DNA of 64,000 bases from Cellvibrio sp. OA-2007 (GCF_000953825.1 NZ_BBUL01000020.1:62001-126000); one strand, 5' to 3'. Positions 10,728 to 20,767 are shown, counted from the first letter of the stretch. Notes: generated by a model from the sequence alone, not told the origin. Numbers and translations are program-made.

Positions 10728-13280
10728 TTATTTTTTGCTGTCAACAAGCGGATAAACATTTGTGCTTGCCGCTTGCGCTTTCATAAAACTAACAAAATCT
10801 TCCGGCGAAATAGGTTTACTAAAATAATAACCTTGAGATTGATCACAAGCATGATCGCGTAAAAACGCTTCTTGTTCTTGTGTTTCTACGCCTTCGGCGA
10901 TCACCGTCAAACTCAAGGTTCTGCCCATAGCGATAATCGCTTCGGTAATGGCTCGGTCTTCGCGATTTTGTGGAATATCGCGGATAAACGAACTGTCTAC
11001 TTTTAACGTATCTATAGGAAAGCGTTTTATTTGCGCGAGCGATGAATAACCCACACCAAAATCATCAATGGCCAAGCGCACACCCAGGGCTTTAATGGCG
11101 GTGAGAATGCGAATGGCGCGCTCGGCATCCTGCATTACCATACCTTCAGTAATTTCCATTTCCAGCAACTGCGGTTGCATGCCCGATTCTGTTAAGGCGT
11201 CGGCAACATCGTTAATTAAATTTTCATCAAAAAATTGCCGCACCGATAAATTTACTGCCATACACAGTGGCGGCAAGCCTTGTTGCAACCAAGCTACATT
11301 TTGCGCACAGGCAGTTTTTAATACCCAGCGGCCAATTAATACAATTAAGCCAGTTTCTTCTGCGAGGGGGATAAATTGTGCAGGCGAAATAATTCCCAGT
11401 TCAGGGTGTTGCCAGCGCACCAAGGCTTCAACACCGGCAATTTCCCCAGTTTGTAAATTGCGTTTTGCCTGATAGTGCAAAAAAAATTCATTGCGCTCTA
11501 GTGCCATGCGCAAATTATTTTCCAGCACTAACCGCTCGAGTGAGCGAGCTTCAATATGGGGCGAATAGAATTGGTAATTATTTTTACCTTCTTCTTTCGC
11601 GCGGTACATGGCGATGTCAGCATTTTTCATCAAGGCCTGCTCACCAATTCCATCATCCGGGTATACGCTAATACCAATACTGGCGGTGACGCGACACTCC
11701 TGTCCATTGATGTCGATAGGGTTGAGCGATGCCGCCAAAATTTTCTTTGCTACTGTGGCTATTTGCTCTGTGTTTTCCATCTCGGGCAACAAAATCACAA
11801 ACTCATCGCCACCCAAACGCCCCACAACATCGCTGGCACGCAAACATTGTTTCAGGCGTGTGGCCATTTGGCGCAACAGACAATCGCCGGCCTCATGACC
11901 CAATGTGTCATTAATATTTTTAAATCTATCCAAATCGATAAAAAAAACGGCGAGCTTGCGCTGATAGCGATGAGACGATTCAATTGCCAAATTCAAAATT
12001 TGGCTAAACATAAAACGATTGGGCAGTGAGGTTAAACTGTCATGTGTGGCGAGATAATGAATATGCTCCTCAGAGCGTTTGCGCTCGGTAATATCGCGAC
12101 CAATGCCACGATAGCCGCGAAATTTGCCGTTTTCATCAAACGCGGGCAAGCCCGTTAAACTAATAAAATAGGTATTGCCGTTATCAGCGACGCGACGCAA
12201 TTCCAAATCGCGAAAGGGGCTGCGCTCAGCCACTAGATCGTCGTATTCAATCCAGGATTCTAATAAAAGTTCAGTGCCGGGCAGCGCCTTTAAACCCTTG
12301 CCCAATACTTCATCGCGTTGATAACTGGATTTGTTATTGGGGTCTTCAAATTCAATAAATTGTAAATCCGCATCTTGCTCCCAATACCAGTCGGACGACA
12401 ATTCAATCAAACTGCGAAAGCGCGCTTCACTTTCACGCAAGGCGCGCTCGGCGCGGCGACGTAAGGTAATATCGCGACCAATACCCACCAGCGCAACAGT
12501 TTCATCTTTGTCATTGCGCACGGGGAGTTTAGTCGTTAGAAACCAGCGCATATTGCCAGTCTCTTTATTCACCGCCAGCTCCTCCCGGTTTACCAAGCCT
12601 TCACCGGTGCGCACTATGGTTTGTTCATCTTCAAAAAAATTCTGCGCCATCTCTTGCGGGAAAAAATCAAAATCATCCTTGCCAATTAAATTCTCTGGCC
12701 TAGTGCCCATGCCTCGGGCAACGGCTTCGTTCGCCAACAAAAATTTGCTATTAATATCTTTGACAAAAATATTGTCAGGCACAGCATCAACCAAGGTGCG
12801 CATCAAATTGCGCTCCTGCTCAAGAGTCGCACTTATGGCTTGCAGTTCGGCAGTGCGCTGCGCCACCCGCAGTTCCAATTCCGTATTTTCATCGCGCACA
12901 TCGATTTCGGTTTGTTTGGTTTGGGTGATATCGCGGCTAATACCCATAATGCCAATGATCTTGCCGTTGTTATCTCGCAGCGGCACCTTAGTGGTAGAGT
13001 ACCAGTGCGATTCCCCCGTCTTCGCGTCTCTGAGCAGCTCTTCTCGCCCTACTAGGGGCTGGCCAGTACGGATTACCCATTGATCATCGTCAACATAGGC
13101 TTGCGCGGCAGCCGGGGGATTAAGATCAAAATCGGTTTTCCCCAATATATTCTCTATAGACTCCGCACCGGTCATATTTACCAAAGCCAAATTGGCATAA
13201 ATAAAACGGCCGTTTTCATCCTTGGCATAAATAAGGTCGAGCATGTGGTCGCCGAGGGTGCGAAGTAAATAACGTTCCAT
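10728..13280 (-). CDS. PAS-PAS-PAS-GGDEF-EAL cyclic-di-GMP protein
   Basis: An 850-residue cytoplasmic protein without membrane helices. Two closely similar PAS domains (about 8-125 and 150-280, both with GKxDFD...NREEL-type segments) and a third PAS (about 285-410) precede GGDEF (motif GGDEF near 490) and EAL (motif EALVRW near 618). Both catalytic signatures are intact, so synthesis and hydrolysis of cyclic-di-GMP are both possible. The EAL part retains the EMEITEGMV and DDFGVGYSSL segments. The PAS domains probably sense a small ligand or redox state. It is transcribed alone, convergent with the CDF gene. Confidence 0.95.
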   Translation of the reverse strand: MERYLLRTLGDHMLDLIYAKDENGRFIYANLALVNMTGAESIENILGKTDFDLNPPAAAQAYVDDDQWVIRTGQPLVGREELLRDAKTGESHWYSTTKVPLRDNNGKIIGIMGISRDITQTKQTEIDVRDENTELELRVAQRTAELQAISATLEQERNLMRTLVDAVPDNIFVKDINSKFLLANEAVARGMGTRPENLIGKDDFDFFPQEMAQNFFEDEQTIVRTGEGLVNREELAVNKETGNMRWFLTTKLPVRNDKDETVALVGIGRDITLRRRAERALRESEARFRSLIELSSDWYWEQDADLQFIEFEDPNNKSSYQRDEVLGKGLKALPGTELLLESWIEYDDLVAERSPFRDLELRRVADNGNTYFISLTGLPAFDENGKFRGYRGIGRDITERKRSEEHIHYLATHDSLTSLPNRFMFSQILNLAIESSHRYQRKLAVFFIDLDRFKNINDTLGHEAGDCLLRQMATRLKQCLRASDVVGRLGGDEFVILLPEMENTEQIATVAKKILAASLNPIDINGQECRVTASIGISVYPDDGIGEQALMKNADIAMYRAKEEGKNNYQFYSPHIEARSLERLVLENNLRMALERNEFFLHYQAKRNLQTGEIAGVEALVRWQHPELGIISPAQFIPLAEETGLIVLIGRWVLKTACAQNVAWLQQGLPPLCMAVNLSVRQFFDENLINDVADALTESGMQPQLLEMEITEGMVMQDAERAIRILTAIKALGVRLAIDDFGVGYSSLAQIKRFPIDTLKVDSSFIRDIPQNREDRAITEAIIAMGRTLSLTVIAEGVETQEQEAFLRDHACDQSQGYYFSKPISPEDFVSFMKAQAASTNVYPLVDSKK

Positions 13281-13605
13281 AGAGAGGTCTTATGTTTTTA
13301 GTGGTTCTGTTAATTACACAATTTGCATTAGGCTTGAGTATAGGCAGTGATTAGCGCAGATGAGAAAAATAACATTAATAAACATTTGCACCTGCCAGCT
13401 TATTGACAGACTAAGGCAGCAGTAGCTGCGCCAATGCGTTTGGGGCGGATTTTTGGCAGAGGTCGAGAAAGCAATTAACTGATTGGTGCTAGATAACAGG
13501 TACAAGCCATGTGACGCGGAAGAAGTTAACCGGCAGGATTCCTCTGTAGTTGCATGAAGAATCCTGCTGTGTGCAGCGCCTTGGTATATCTATTCCTTCA
13601 TTTAT
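13281..13605. other. intergenic region with one inverted repeat
   Basis: This is the upstream region of the PAS-GGDEF-EAL gene and the downstream region of the lipoprotein gene. I see no convincing gene; a 63-codon frame on the minus strand has no ribosome-binding site and no protein character. An eight-base perfect inverted repeat (CAGGATTC...GAATCCTG) lies at 13534-13566. Confidence 0.5.
13534..13566 (-). terminator. stem-loop downstream of the lipoprotein gene
   Basis: CAGGATTC and GAATCCTG form a perfect eight-base stem around a 17-base loop, about 40 bases beyond the stop of the minus-strand lipoprotein gene. There is no T-run after it, so it may be only a weak or factor-dependent terminator. 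Confidence 0.3.
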
Positions 13606-15399
13606 TTACTCAATTGCTTGCAGATGAAATTGCACGGCCTTTTTCTGCGTGACCGGTTTAATAAACTTGATTTTTTTATGGGGAATAAAAGGCATGGTGT
13701 AATTAAATTTAGCCTCTGTGTCATTGGGGATAATTAATTCATAGTCACCTTCGGCAACCACCGCATTAACCTCCAGTTTAACACTAGTCTCGGTTTGATC
13801 TTTGACTTTATAGGTGATGGGCAAAAAGCCCTGATAACCAAGTTTGTTGTTGATAGGGGCAATAGCCAGATCAAAGTAGTAAGGTGGTGTGAGAAAGTTA
13901 AGTCCGTTCAGAGTCAGCGTGAAAGGCTTGCCACTTTCAATAATAGTAGGAGTAACACTGGTAATTTCCGGCAAAATTTTACTGTAGAGAATATTTACCG
14001 TGACTGGATCAAATTTTTTGCTGGGGTCACTAATTTGAATACGGTTGGTTTTGGTACTGTTGTTGGCCATTGCGGCAATATAGTTTTTATCGAAACTAAC
14101 ATTGATAATACTTTCACCAATCCCGCTTTTTGTTTTTGCATCAACAATAGTTCCGGCATCTAATGAAACGGCTTGCCAGCTAAAACCTTGATTGTTTTCT
14201 GTGGCGTGCAGCGCAATGGGCAAATTGCCAAAATCAGCGGTTTGAGCCGCGAAAAATAGTTGGCCATTAAACTGCTGGTCAGCAATAAACCCTTTGGTAA
14301 TGTTAAGCGTTATTTTGGCGGTATCTGACTTGTTGTCGCAAGTAGTGGCTTTGACAGCAGCAGTGTAGCTTCCGGCCGTCAGGCCAGCTGAGTTGGCTGT
14401 AACACTTAATGAATTGCTGCCCGCGTAATCTACCCTCAGCCAATTAGCCCCTGTCGTATAATTAAGTTCTATGGTTGGCAGCTGAAGCGATTTTCCGCAC
14501 ACCGAATAGGGAAAAAAGTAGGCAAGTGCCTGGCTGGCAATACGCTCTGAATTGACTGGGATATTTAAAATAATATCGCGCTTTAAAAAAGCGAATTCAT
14601 CACTTTTAATATTTTCAGGGCTTACTATCTGTACGATATGAAAGCCAAATACACCTGCTTTTGATGAGCTATCAAGGGTATTTAAAATATTGTTTATCCG
14701 ATGGTAGCCGGTTGTTGTTTGGGCTGGCGCAATGAAATCAAATCCGGTTTTACTGAGGTTGGTAATAGAAAGCCGCGCCACTGTTTCTGCATCAAAACTA
14801 ACCTGTGTAATTGAATCAGGCACATCCATGCGCATGTGGATCACTTCCGATGGTTTATTCGCTTGTGTGTAAAGTGTGACAACCTCACTGCCAATTTCAT
14901 TGGTAAATTCCTTAACACTGCTTGATGCTGTTACCACTGGCTCAAGGCGTATTCCAGCCGACTTCACATAAAAGGTGTAGGGAATTTTATAAGGGGATTT
15001 AGCCAGATGTTTAGTGCAGCTTGAGTTACTGCAAATATTTACTGTAATGTTTCCTTGGTAGATGCCATTCCATAGGTTGCGTTTTTGGTGAATGAATAGG
15101 CTGCCATAATCTGCACCTAGCGACATAGTCACATTTTCTATGCCATCGCCAGAATAACTGGCGCTCACATAAACCACGCTGACCCCAGGGTCGCCAGTCG
15201 CTTGTGCATCAAGAATGATGGTGTCTTCCGGTTTGGGTAGATTTTCAATAATTTCCGTTTTTGAAAATGTCACTGCAAAGTTATTATTCTTAGTGCCTGA
15301 GCCGCCACCGCCACCGCCACCGCCACCGCCACCGCCACAAGCTGAAAGCAGTGTGACGCACATCGCAAATATCAATGTAATACGTAAATAGTTAAGCAT
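13606..15399 (-). CDS. poly-glycine surface lipoprotein with Ig-like repeats
   Basis: A 597-residue secreted lipoprotein. The signal peptide ends with lipobox LLSAC (Cys21 is the lipidated residue), followed directly by twelve glycines encoded by alternating GGC/GGT, then SGTKNNN. The rest is beta-rich, with Ser/Thr/Asn-rich repeats reminiscent of BACON or Ig-like folds (NWLRVDYAGSNSLSVTANSA near 310, then SVTPTIIESGKPFTLTLNGL near 490, the latter like an IPT/TIG domain). It is probably anchored to the outer membrane by the lipid, with the glycine run as a spacer. No catalytic motif was seen. AAGGAG stands upstream of ATG 15399. The function is unknown. Confidence 0.8.
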   Translation of the reverse strand: MLNYLRITLIFAMCVTLLSACGGGGGGGGGGGGSGTKNNNFAVTFSKTEIIENLPKPEDTIILDAQATGDPGVSVVYVSASYSGDGIENVTMSLGADYGSLFIHQKRNLWNGIYQGNITVNICSNSSCTKHLAKSPYKIPYTFYVKSAGIRLEPVVTASSSVKEFTNEIGSEVVTLYTQANKPSEVIHMRMDVPDSITQVSFDAETVARLSITNLSKTGFDFIAPAQTTTGYHRINNILNTLDSSSKAGVFGFHIVQIVSPENIKSDEFAFLKRDIILNIPVNSERIASQALAYFFPYSVCGKSLQLPTIELNYTTGANWLRVDYAGSNSLSVTANSAGLTAGSYTAAVKATTCDNKSDTAKITLNITKGFIADQQFNGQLFFAAQTADFGNLPIALHATENNQGFSWQAVSLDAGTIVDAKTKSGIGESIINVSFDKNYIAAMANNSTKTNRIQISDPSKKFDPVTVNILYSKILPEITSVTPTIIESGKPFTLTLNGLNFLTPPYYFDLAIAPINNKLGYQGFLPITYKVKDQTETSVKLEVNAVVAEGDYELIIPNDTEAKFNYTMPFIPHKKIKFIKPVTQKKAVQFHLQAIE

Positions 15400-15470
15400 G
15401 GCTACTCCTTAGTAAAAATTAAAAGTGCGGCATCTTAATCTTCTTATTTATGGCGTGGAAGTGTGCCTGT

Positions 15471-15504
15471 AAAAAAACCGGCACCATCCTGATGCCGGTT
15501 TTTA
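15471..15504 (-). terminator. rho-independent terminator of the amylase gene
   Basis: CCGGCA-loop-TGCCGG is flanked by runs of A on the left and T on the right of the plus strand. On the minus strand the hairpin is followed by seven Ts, 28 bases after the amylase stop. The symmetry could allow it to work in both directions. Confidence 0.85.
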
Positions 15505-15531
15505 ATTATGCATAACAATGAGTGATAAAAA

Positions 15532-16950
15532 TTATTCAGGTAGCCACATACGTGCGGTACGTGATGGCAACGCAAATGTGTAACTGCTGCTGTTGATGTA
15601 CACCAGGTTTCCATTGGTTAATACATCGCGATAGTTGCGGTACCACTTAAAGCGATTGTTGGTATTCACACTAAAGTTTTGTTGGCTGCCACACTTGTTA
15701 ATGCCCACCACGCCTTCTTCACCGCGACGGAATAAAATTGCACAACTGTTGTGTGCCAACACTTCCATACCTTGGCCTTGTACTTTGTTGTGGAATTTTA
15801 TCATGGCGGTAATGTGTGCTGCTTTGTAAGCATTAACCCAACGATTGCTATCAGTGCCTGTAGTATCGCTAAAAATCAAGGGTTTACCACCATCGCGCCC
15901 CATGATGTAGGCATAGGCTAATTTCTCATCGGTGGCATCCATTATCCAGCTGCGAAAACCTCCATTGAGTGGAATATCGTGATTGACGGTAAAGGTCACT
16001 GCGCGGAATTTATCAATCGCCTGACCAACTGCTTGTGGGTCAACCAATGAACTCATACTGCCGCCGACACTGAACGCATTGCGGATACTTTGAAACAACG
16101 GAAAGTCATAGGCTTTGTGGTCGGTATCGCGCAAGTAAGGCGTAAGAAAGCGATCGTTGTCTGTATTGCCTGCACCACCACCAGTAATAATTTCGCCAAA
16201 CACATACATGTTAGTTTTAATAGTGGACGTAAAAATTTGATTGATGTGATAGGCGGTCATATGTTTGGCGGCATCGACGCGGAAACCTTTAACACCCATG
16301 GTTTTTAACGCGCTTAAATAATTGCGCTGCTGTGTTACCACCCAGGAATTAGGATTCAAATCTGGCAAACCTGTATCGCCACTGCCACCACACAAGCGCC
16401 AATTTTGCACCTGCCAAACATCGTTGTAATCGCTAATACAATTGGCCGGATTAAAATCGGAGCCGCCAAATAAGCCCTGGGTTAAATCGCCAAATAATTT
16501 CTGATTGTTCCAGTAAGTTGTGTTGGAAGCATAAGTGCTCAAGGCCGCAGCACCGGGAAAATCGGTCGCGCCATTGCGCTCATTGGCCATGTGATTCAAT
16601 ACAATATCGGCATACACTTCTACGCCCTGCGCGTTTAACGCATTGACCATAGTTTGAAAACTTTGTTTATTGCCGCGCGCATGGTCGATAACACGAATAT
16701 CCTGCGGTTGGTAACGCTGCCACCACTGGGAATTGGCGGCGTTGGATTTTAACGGCGGTGCAACCAATACCGCTTTGTAACCGAGATTTTTTATCTCCGT
16801 TGCTTTGGCCGAAACATCGCTATAGTTCCAATCAAACGCGTGTAAAATAGCGTCGGCACTGGCCTGTTGCACACTGACAATACTGGCAAAGGCCAACGTA
16901 AGTGTGAGTGTTGTTTTGGAAAAAAATTGTGATAATGCATTGGTTTTCAT
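15532..16950 (-). CDS. secreted alpha-amylase (GH13)
   Basis: A 472-residue enzyme that hydrolyses internal alpha-1,4 bonds of starch outside the cell. A signal peptide is cleaved after about residue 32 (VQQASA). The four GH13 signature regions are present: DIVLNH (115-120), GFRVDAAKH with nucleophile D226, FGEII with acid/base E253, and TVNHD with D325. This is a single-domain enzyme; no starch-binding module is seen and the C-terminal beta domain ends at MWLPE. AGGGAATCC stands just upstream of ATG 16950. It is monocistronic, with a strong terminator behind it. The closest type by motif is the bacterial and animal-like secreted amylases. Confidence 0.95.
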   Translation of the reverse strand: MKTNALSQFFSKTTLTLTLAFASIVSVQQASADAILHAFDWNYSDVSAKATEIKNLGYKAVLVAPPLKSNAANSQWWQRYQPQDIRVIDHARGNKQSFQTMVNALNAQGVEVYADIVLNHMANERNGATDFPGAAALSTYASNTTYWNNQKLFGDLTQGLFGGSDFNPANCISDYNDVWQVQNWRLCGGSGDTGLPDLNPNSWVVTQQRNYLSALKTMGVKGFRVDAAKHMTAYHINQIFTSTIKTNMYVFGEIITGGGAGNTDNDRFLTPYLRDTDHKAYDFPLFQSIRNAFSVGGSMSSLVDPQAVGQAIDKFRAVTFTVNHDIPLNGGFRSWIMDATDEKLAYAYIMGRDGGKPLIFSDTTGTDSNRWVNAYKAAHITAMIKFHNKVQGQGMEVLAHNSCAILFRRGEEGVVGINKCGSQQNFSVNTNNRFKWYRNYRDVLTNGNLVYINSSSYTFALPSRTARMWLPE

Positions 16951-17381
16951 TCAGGATTCCCTCGCAAAAGCTCGCCGCTGCAATCGGAGTATTTTGCAGC
17001 ACAAACCTCGGCTGATAGTGGTAAATTATGCTTATTGTGTTTTGGCAGGCAGCAAGGTGCCCTCGAGCCTCAGCCCGAAAAAATAGCGTTGGAAACGGAT
17101 ACATTTATCCCGACATGTCGGACTGCGCGGCGTGGATCGCACACCTGGCCAGTTGACAAAAATGGTTGTGAACCTAGCTCTATCCAGAGTTATTGTTATT
17201 TCATTAACAGAGTGCAGTAAAAGCATCACTGATGTGGCGCAATTCCAGCTAGCTATAGTTAAATCCATTTGCTGCAATTTAACCAGCCTGCTGCATACGT
17301 ATTCAATAATCACATTTATAACTGGCTGTGATACTAAAAAAACATTATCGCCATTAACTACTTTCATTTTGCGATGCCCCC
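16951..17381. other. divergent regulatory region between amylase and the cysteine-cluster gene
   Basis: No convincing gene lies here; short frames overlap one another and lack ribosome-binding sites. It must hold the promoters for the amylase (minus) and the next gene (plus). A perfect 12-base palindrome, CCGACATGTCGG, at 17110-17121 could be an operator. I cannot assign a regulator. Confidence 0.5.
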
Positions 17382-18062
17382 ATGACAAACGATTTTCAAC
17401 AAGCCGCACTCAACGAATTTCAAAAATCTGCCAGCCAACTTGCAAAAGGTAAAGACGCAAACGCCGCATTAACAAAATCCTATGAGCGCTACGATAATTT
17501 AATCGCTAAAACGATCGAGGCATCTTCCATCAAACCAGCGTGCAAAGCAGGCTGCGCATTTTGTTGTCATTACAAAGTAGAAGTGCGCGCCCATGAAATG
17601 TTGTTAATCAAGGATTACCTCAGCAAAACGTTTAGCGCCGAAAAAATTGCAGCTGTACTTGCAGAAGCCGAAACGAACGCAGCGATTATCCGCACTCTCA
17701 CTCCCGAGCAACATCTCACCACCAACATAAAATGCCCAATGCTGCAAGATAATCAATGCAGCATTTATCCCGTGCGCCCATTCCGCTGCCGCAATTTCCA
17801 CTCAACCGATGCCAATGCCTGCGAACAATCCCACGGCGACCCAAGCAATATGGAAATCGCCACCGGCATGATTGAAGATGTCGCGATGTTTGCCGATGCC
17901 CACACACAAGGTTTTGAAGCAGCAGCAGAACAGACAGGAAAAGATGCGCGGGTTTATGACTTTACGACCGCGCTGCTAGAAGTATTTGCTGATGCAAATG
18001 TGCTTAAACGTTATCAGCGCGGTAAAAAAACGCTTCAACAAGCGATAGAAATTAGCACCTAG
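17382..18062 (+). CDS. YkgJ-type cysteine-cluster protein
   Basis: A 226-residue soluble protein of the YkgJ (CxxCxxCC) family. It has CKAGCAFCCHY near residue 50, and KCPMLQDNQCSIYPVRPFRC with a later Cys near 115-145, the set of cysteines expected to bind Zn or an Fe-S cluster. The biochemical function of the family is not established. ATG 17382 is the natural start; no other gene is within 200 bases, so it is probably monocistronic. Confidence 0.85.
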   Translation: MTNDFQQAALNEFQKSASQLAKGKDANAALTKSYERYDNLIAKTIEASSIKPACKAGCAFCCHYKVEVRAHEMLLIKDYLSKTFSAEKIAAVLAEAETNAAIIRTLTPEQHLTTNIKCPMLQDNQCSIYPVRPFRCRNFHSTDANACEQSHGDPSNMEIATGMIEDVAMFADAHTQGFEAAAEQTGKDARVYDFTTALLEVFADANVLKRYQRGKKTLQQAIEIST

Positions 18063-18118
18063 TCAGCAGTGTAATAGGGTGTAATTTATGCTCGTGTTAA
18101 ATGCGGTTATTTTGCACT

Positions 18119-18247
18119 ATGGCACAATTCAGGTTGTGCGAGCCGCTGAAGGTCGTAGAAGTGCCCGAAGCGGAAGTTGGTTTATCCTTGGATACCAATC
18201 TCGTTAAATATAACCCGCTTGAATATCAGTTTTTAATAGCGTTATAA
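18119..18247 (+). CDS. possible 42-residue small protein
   Basis: An ATG frame of 42 codons (MAQFRLCEPLKVVEVPEAEV...) lies between the cysteine-cluster gene and the HNH gene. The composition is protein-like but I recognise no family and see no clear ribosome-binding site. It may be the remnant of a longer gene. Confidence 0.2.
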   Translation: MAQFRLCEPLKVVEVPEAEVGLSLDTNLVKYNPLEYQFLIAL

Positions 18248-18276
18248 AAATATTCGATCTGAAGAGGTATTAAAGT

Positions 18277-19251
18277 TTGCACAATCTTTCTAGCAGTCCT
18301 CATCGCTGTGCTTTATGCAATGTCCCATTGAGCGAAACTAATGATACTGAGGAACATATTATTCCAAATTCAATTGGTGGCAGAAGGACTGTGCGAGGAT
18401 TTATCTGTAATCCTTGTAATAACAATCGTGGTGATCATTGGGATAATGCTGTGGCAAAGCAGTTTACGAGTATCGCATTGATAACTGGGATAAAACGACA
18501 ACACGGAGATGTCCCTCCGATCAAATTTGAAGATAAAGATGGAAAAACAATCGCTTTGAGTGCTGATGGTCAAATGAAACTTACAGGAAAAGCCGTCGTT
18601 ACTGAGTCCGTTGGCTCCTCCGGCATTACTACTAACATACGTGCGGGGACAGACAAGGAAGCTGATAAAATTGCTGAAGGATTTTCAAAAAAATATAATA
18701 AGCAAGGCATCAATAACATTGAATATTCTAAGAAATATATAGCTGAAGAAATTTCAGAAGATGTTGAATTCGAATTTTCATTTGGTGATAAAGGTTCAGG
18801 AAAATCATATGTAAAAACCGCAATGGCGTTGGCATCAAAGAATGGAATTAGTATTGATGAGTGTGAATGCGCTAAAGATTTTTTAGTAAATGATGGTTAT
18901 CCATGCTTTGGATACTATTATGCAAAAGAAGTGTTAATCAATCGGCCAGAATTTTTACATATTGTCACATTGGAAGGAAACCCAAAAGAAAAACTTTTGC
19001 TTTCTTACATAGAGTATTTCAGTTTTTTTCGTATTGTTGTTTGTTTATCTAGAAATTACCTAGGGAAAGCATTCAAGGATTCATATGCGCTTGACCCAAG
19101 AGCTGGCGGTCAGTTAGACATAGATTTTAATGTACCACTTAGCGCATGCGAAATAGAATCACTATACAATTGTGACTACTACAACCCAGAAGTGCTTGGA
19201 GCTAGCCTAAAAAATGTGTTGAGCCTCAGCCCACGTAAGATGCAGAGTTGA
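18277..19251 (+). CDS. HNH endonuclease-domain protein
   Basis: A 324-residue protein starting at TTG 18277 behind GAAGAGG. The N-terminus has a zinc-supported HNH motif: C11-x2-C14, EEHIIPNSIGG (His27), then C44-x2-C47-N-N-N-R, the treble-clef arrangement of HNH nucleases. The remaining 260 residues have no recognised domain. The gene is AT-rich and lacks a modification partner. Stand-alone HNH proteins of this type occur in defence islands and mobile regions; a restriction role is inference. Confidence 0.75.
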   Translation: MHNLSSSPHRCALCNVPLSETNDTEEHIIPNSIGGRRTVRGFICNPCNNNRGDHWDNAVAKQFTSIALITGIKRQHGDVPPIKFEDKDGKTIALSADGQMKLTGKAVVTESVGSSGITTNIRAGTDKEADKIAEGFSKKYNKQGINNIEYSKKYIAEEISEDVEFEFSFGDKGSGKSYVKTAMALASKNGISIDECECAKDFLVNDGYPCFGYYYAKEVLINRPEFLHIVTLEGNPKEKLLLSYIEYFSFFRIVVCLSRNYLGKAFKDSYALDPRAGGQLDIDFNVPLSACEIESLYNCDYYNPEVLGASLKNVLSLSPRKMQS

Positions 19252-19379
19252 TAAACACTCGTTTGTGATCTTAGTGTCCGTTCTTGGCCGATAATTAAGC
19301 GGTAAAAATTGAGTTATCTAACCCTCAAGTTATTTGGTTGCCGTCCAAACGCAAGCAAACCTTCGAATGCTATTACCTT

Positions 19380-20627
19380 ATGACAGAATCTAAATCTTAT
19401 GCTCTATCACTTGAGACTTTGCCTGCGCTTGATTTTTCACACCATTTGGAAGATCTGATTGAATTGCGCGGGTTTCTTGAAATGCGAGGAATCAGCACCA
19501 AGAATACTAGAATAGAGCGATACATTTCTTACCTGAAAAAAATAATTGAACAAAACTCGTTTAATGCGGAGAGTATTTTCAAGAATTCTATGGGTGCTCC
19601 ATTTAATAGTAATTTAGATTGGATGCTCTATGTGTTGCGCGAGATCCATGAATTGATGTGGATATTGAAAGGTCTCAAAGTGCATATCCCTCCAGGCATT
19701 AATGAGAAGCTGAATATCATTGTGAGTGGCAGAGATTTTGCTGCACTGGATTCCGATACAAGTTCTAGAAACACTCAGTTCGAATTAAGAATAGCGAGCT
19801 ATTTCTGTCAGGCAGGCTGCGATGTAGATCTTTCGACTGATACCGATGTAATCGCGCTATCGGATAACCAAGCTTTTTACGTGGAGTGTAAAAGAGTTAG
19901 TGGTTATAACCAGCTGTCAAAAAGATTAGCCGAAGCAAAAAAACAGTTGCGATTAAGGATGCCTAAGAAGAATGGTAAACGCGATATATACGGATGTATT
20001 GCCGCCGATATTACAAAATTGGCTTTTTCGCACAATGGATTGACTCTAGGCGCAACCAATGAGCACTCTAGAGATGTTATCCAAGAAAAGCTCTTAGAAA
20101 TTGTGGGTCGGTTTCAAGAGCGTCAGCTTTTTGAAGACTGTCGTAATGTCTCCAGCTATTGGTTTCAGATACATATCCCCTCGTTAATTCTTCAGCCACC
20201 CACTACAGCCACCAGATTCTCGTCATATCATGTATTTGATGAGAATATGAACCGTAAACAACGTAGAGCTGCAAAGGAATTTATCAATATTTTTGAATCA
20301 GTATCGAAGGGAGATCCGAGAGAAACTCCATCAAAGCGGCTAACTCCAAGGAATACATTCACTTTTCCCAAAGGAACGCTCTTCAGCTTTGCAGATGAAC
20401 TTCCTGCCATTCTTGCGGGTGATGCCACTAGTCGAGAAGAAATAGTCGAGGATATCGCAAGTATTACAATTAATGACCAAGTACATAAATTCTCAACATA
20501 TGACATTTGGACGATTCCCGCTCACATTAAGGAGGAATTACAAAACCTAATGAAAAAGGATCTTGTTCGGGCACAGGTTGAGTTAGTGGCGAAAATGTAT
20601 GCCCAGCGATTCCCTTACGAGCAATAA
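19380..20627 (+). CDS. PD-(D/E)XK-like nuclease-fold protein
   Basis: About 415 residues from ATG 19380; a TTG at 19338 would add 14 residues. The centre contains FELRIASYF (E135), TDVIAL (D156) and FYVECKR (E169-x-K171), the E...D...ExK pattern of restriction-endonuclease-like folds. The motif is preceded by a helical N-terminal region; the C-terminal half is unassigned. AT-rich, without methylase or helicase partner, it follows the HNH gene in the same orientation with a 128-base gap. A role in DNA cleavage is inferred from the motif alone. Confidence 0.6.
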   Translation: MTESKSYALSLETLPALDFSHHLEDLIELRGFLEMRGISTKNTRIERYISYLKKIIEQNSFNAESIFKNSMGAPFNSNLDWMLYVLREIHELMWILKGLKVHIPPGINEKLNIIVSGRDFAALDSDTSSRNTQFELRIASYFCQAGCDVDLSTDTDVIALSDNQAFYVECKRVSGYNQLSKRLAEAKKQLRLRMPKKNGKRDIYGCIAADITKLAFSHNGLTLGATNEHSRDVIQEKLLEIVGRFQERQLFEDCRNVSSYWFQIHIPSLILQPPTTATRFSSYHVFDENMNRKQRRAAKEFINIFESVSKGDPRETPSKRLTPRNTFTFPKGTLFSFADELPAILAGDATSREEIVEDIASITINDQVHKFSTYDIWTIPAHIKEELQNLMKKDLVRAQVELVAKMYAQRFPYEQ

Positions 20628-20719
20628 TTCCAAGAAAAGAATACACAAAAGCAGCACGAAATAATTTAAATTTGATTGGTTCTTGTCTAATTGATCAATG
20701 TCCGCAATTGGCCGAAACC

Positions 20720-20767
20720 GGAAACCCACCCAAAGTGAAATTCTATTTTACTTTGGGTAGGTTTCCC
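20720..20767. terminator. long stem-loop between convergent genes
   Basis: GGAAACCCACCCAAAGT and ACTTTGGGTAGGTTTCC pair over 17 bases with one mismatch around a 14-base loop. It sits between the convergent nuclease-like gene and the membrane-protein gene and could end transcription from either side, although the flanking T-run is weak. Confidence 0.65.

Noticed and set aside
13314-13505. 63-codon minus-strand frame
   Set aside because: No start signal, low protein character and position inside an upstream region.
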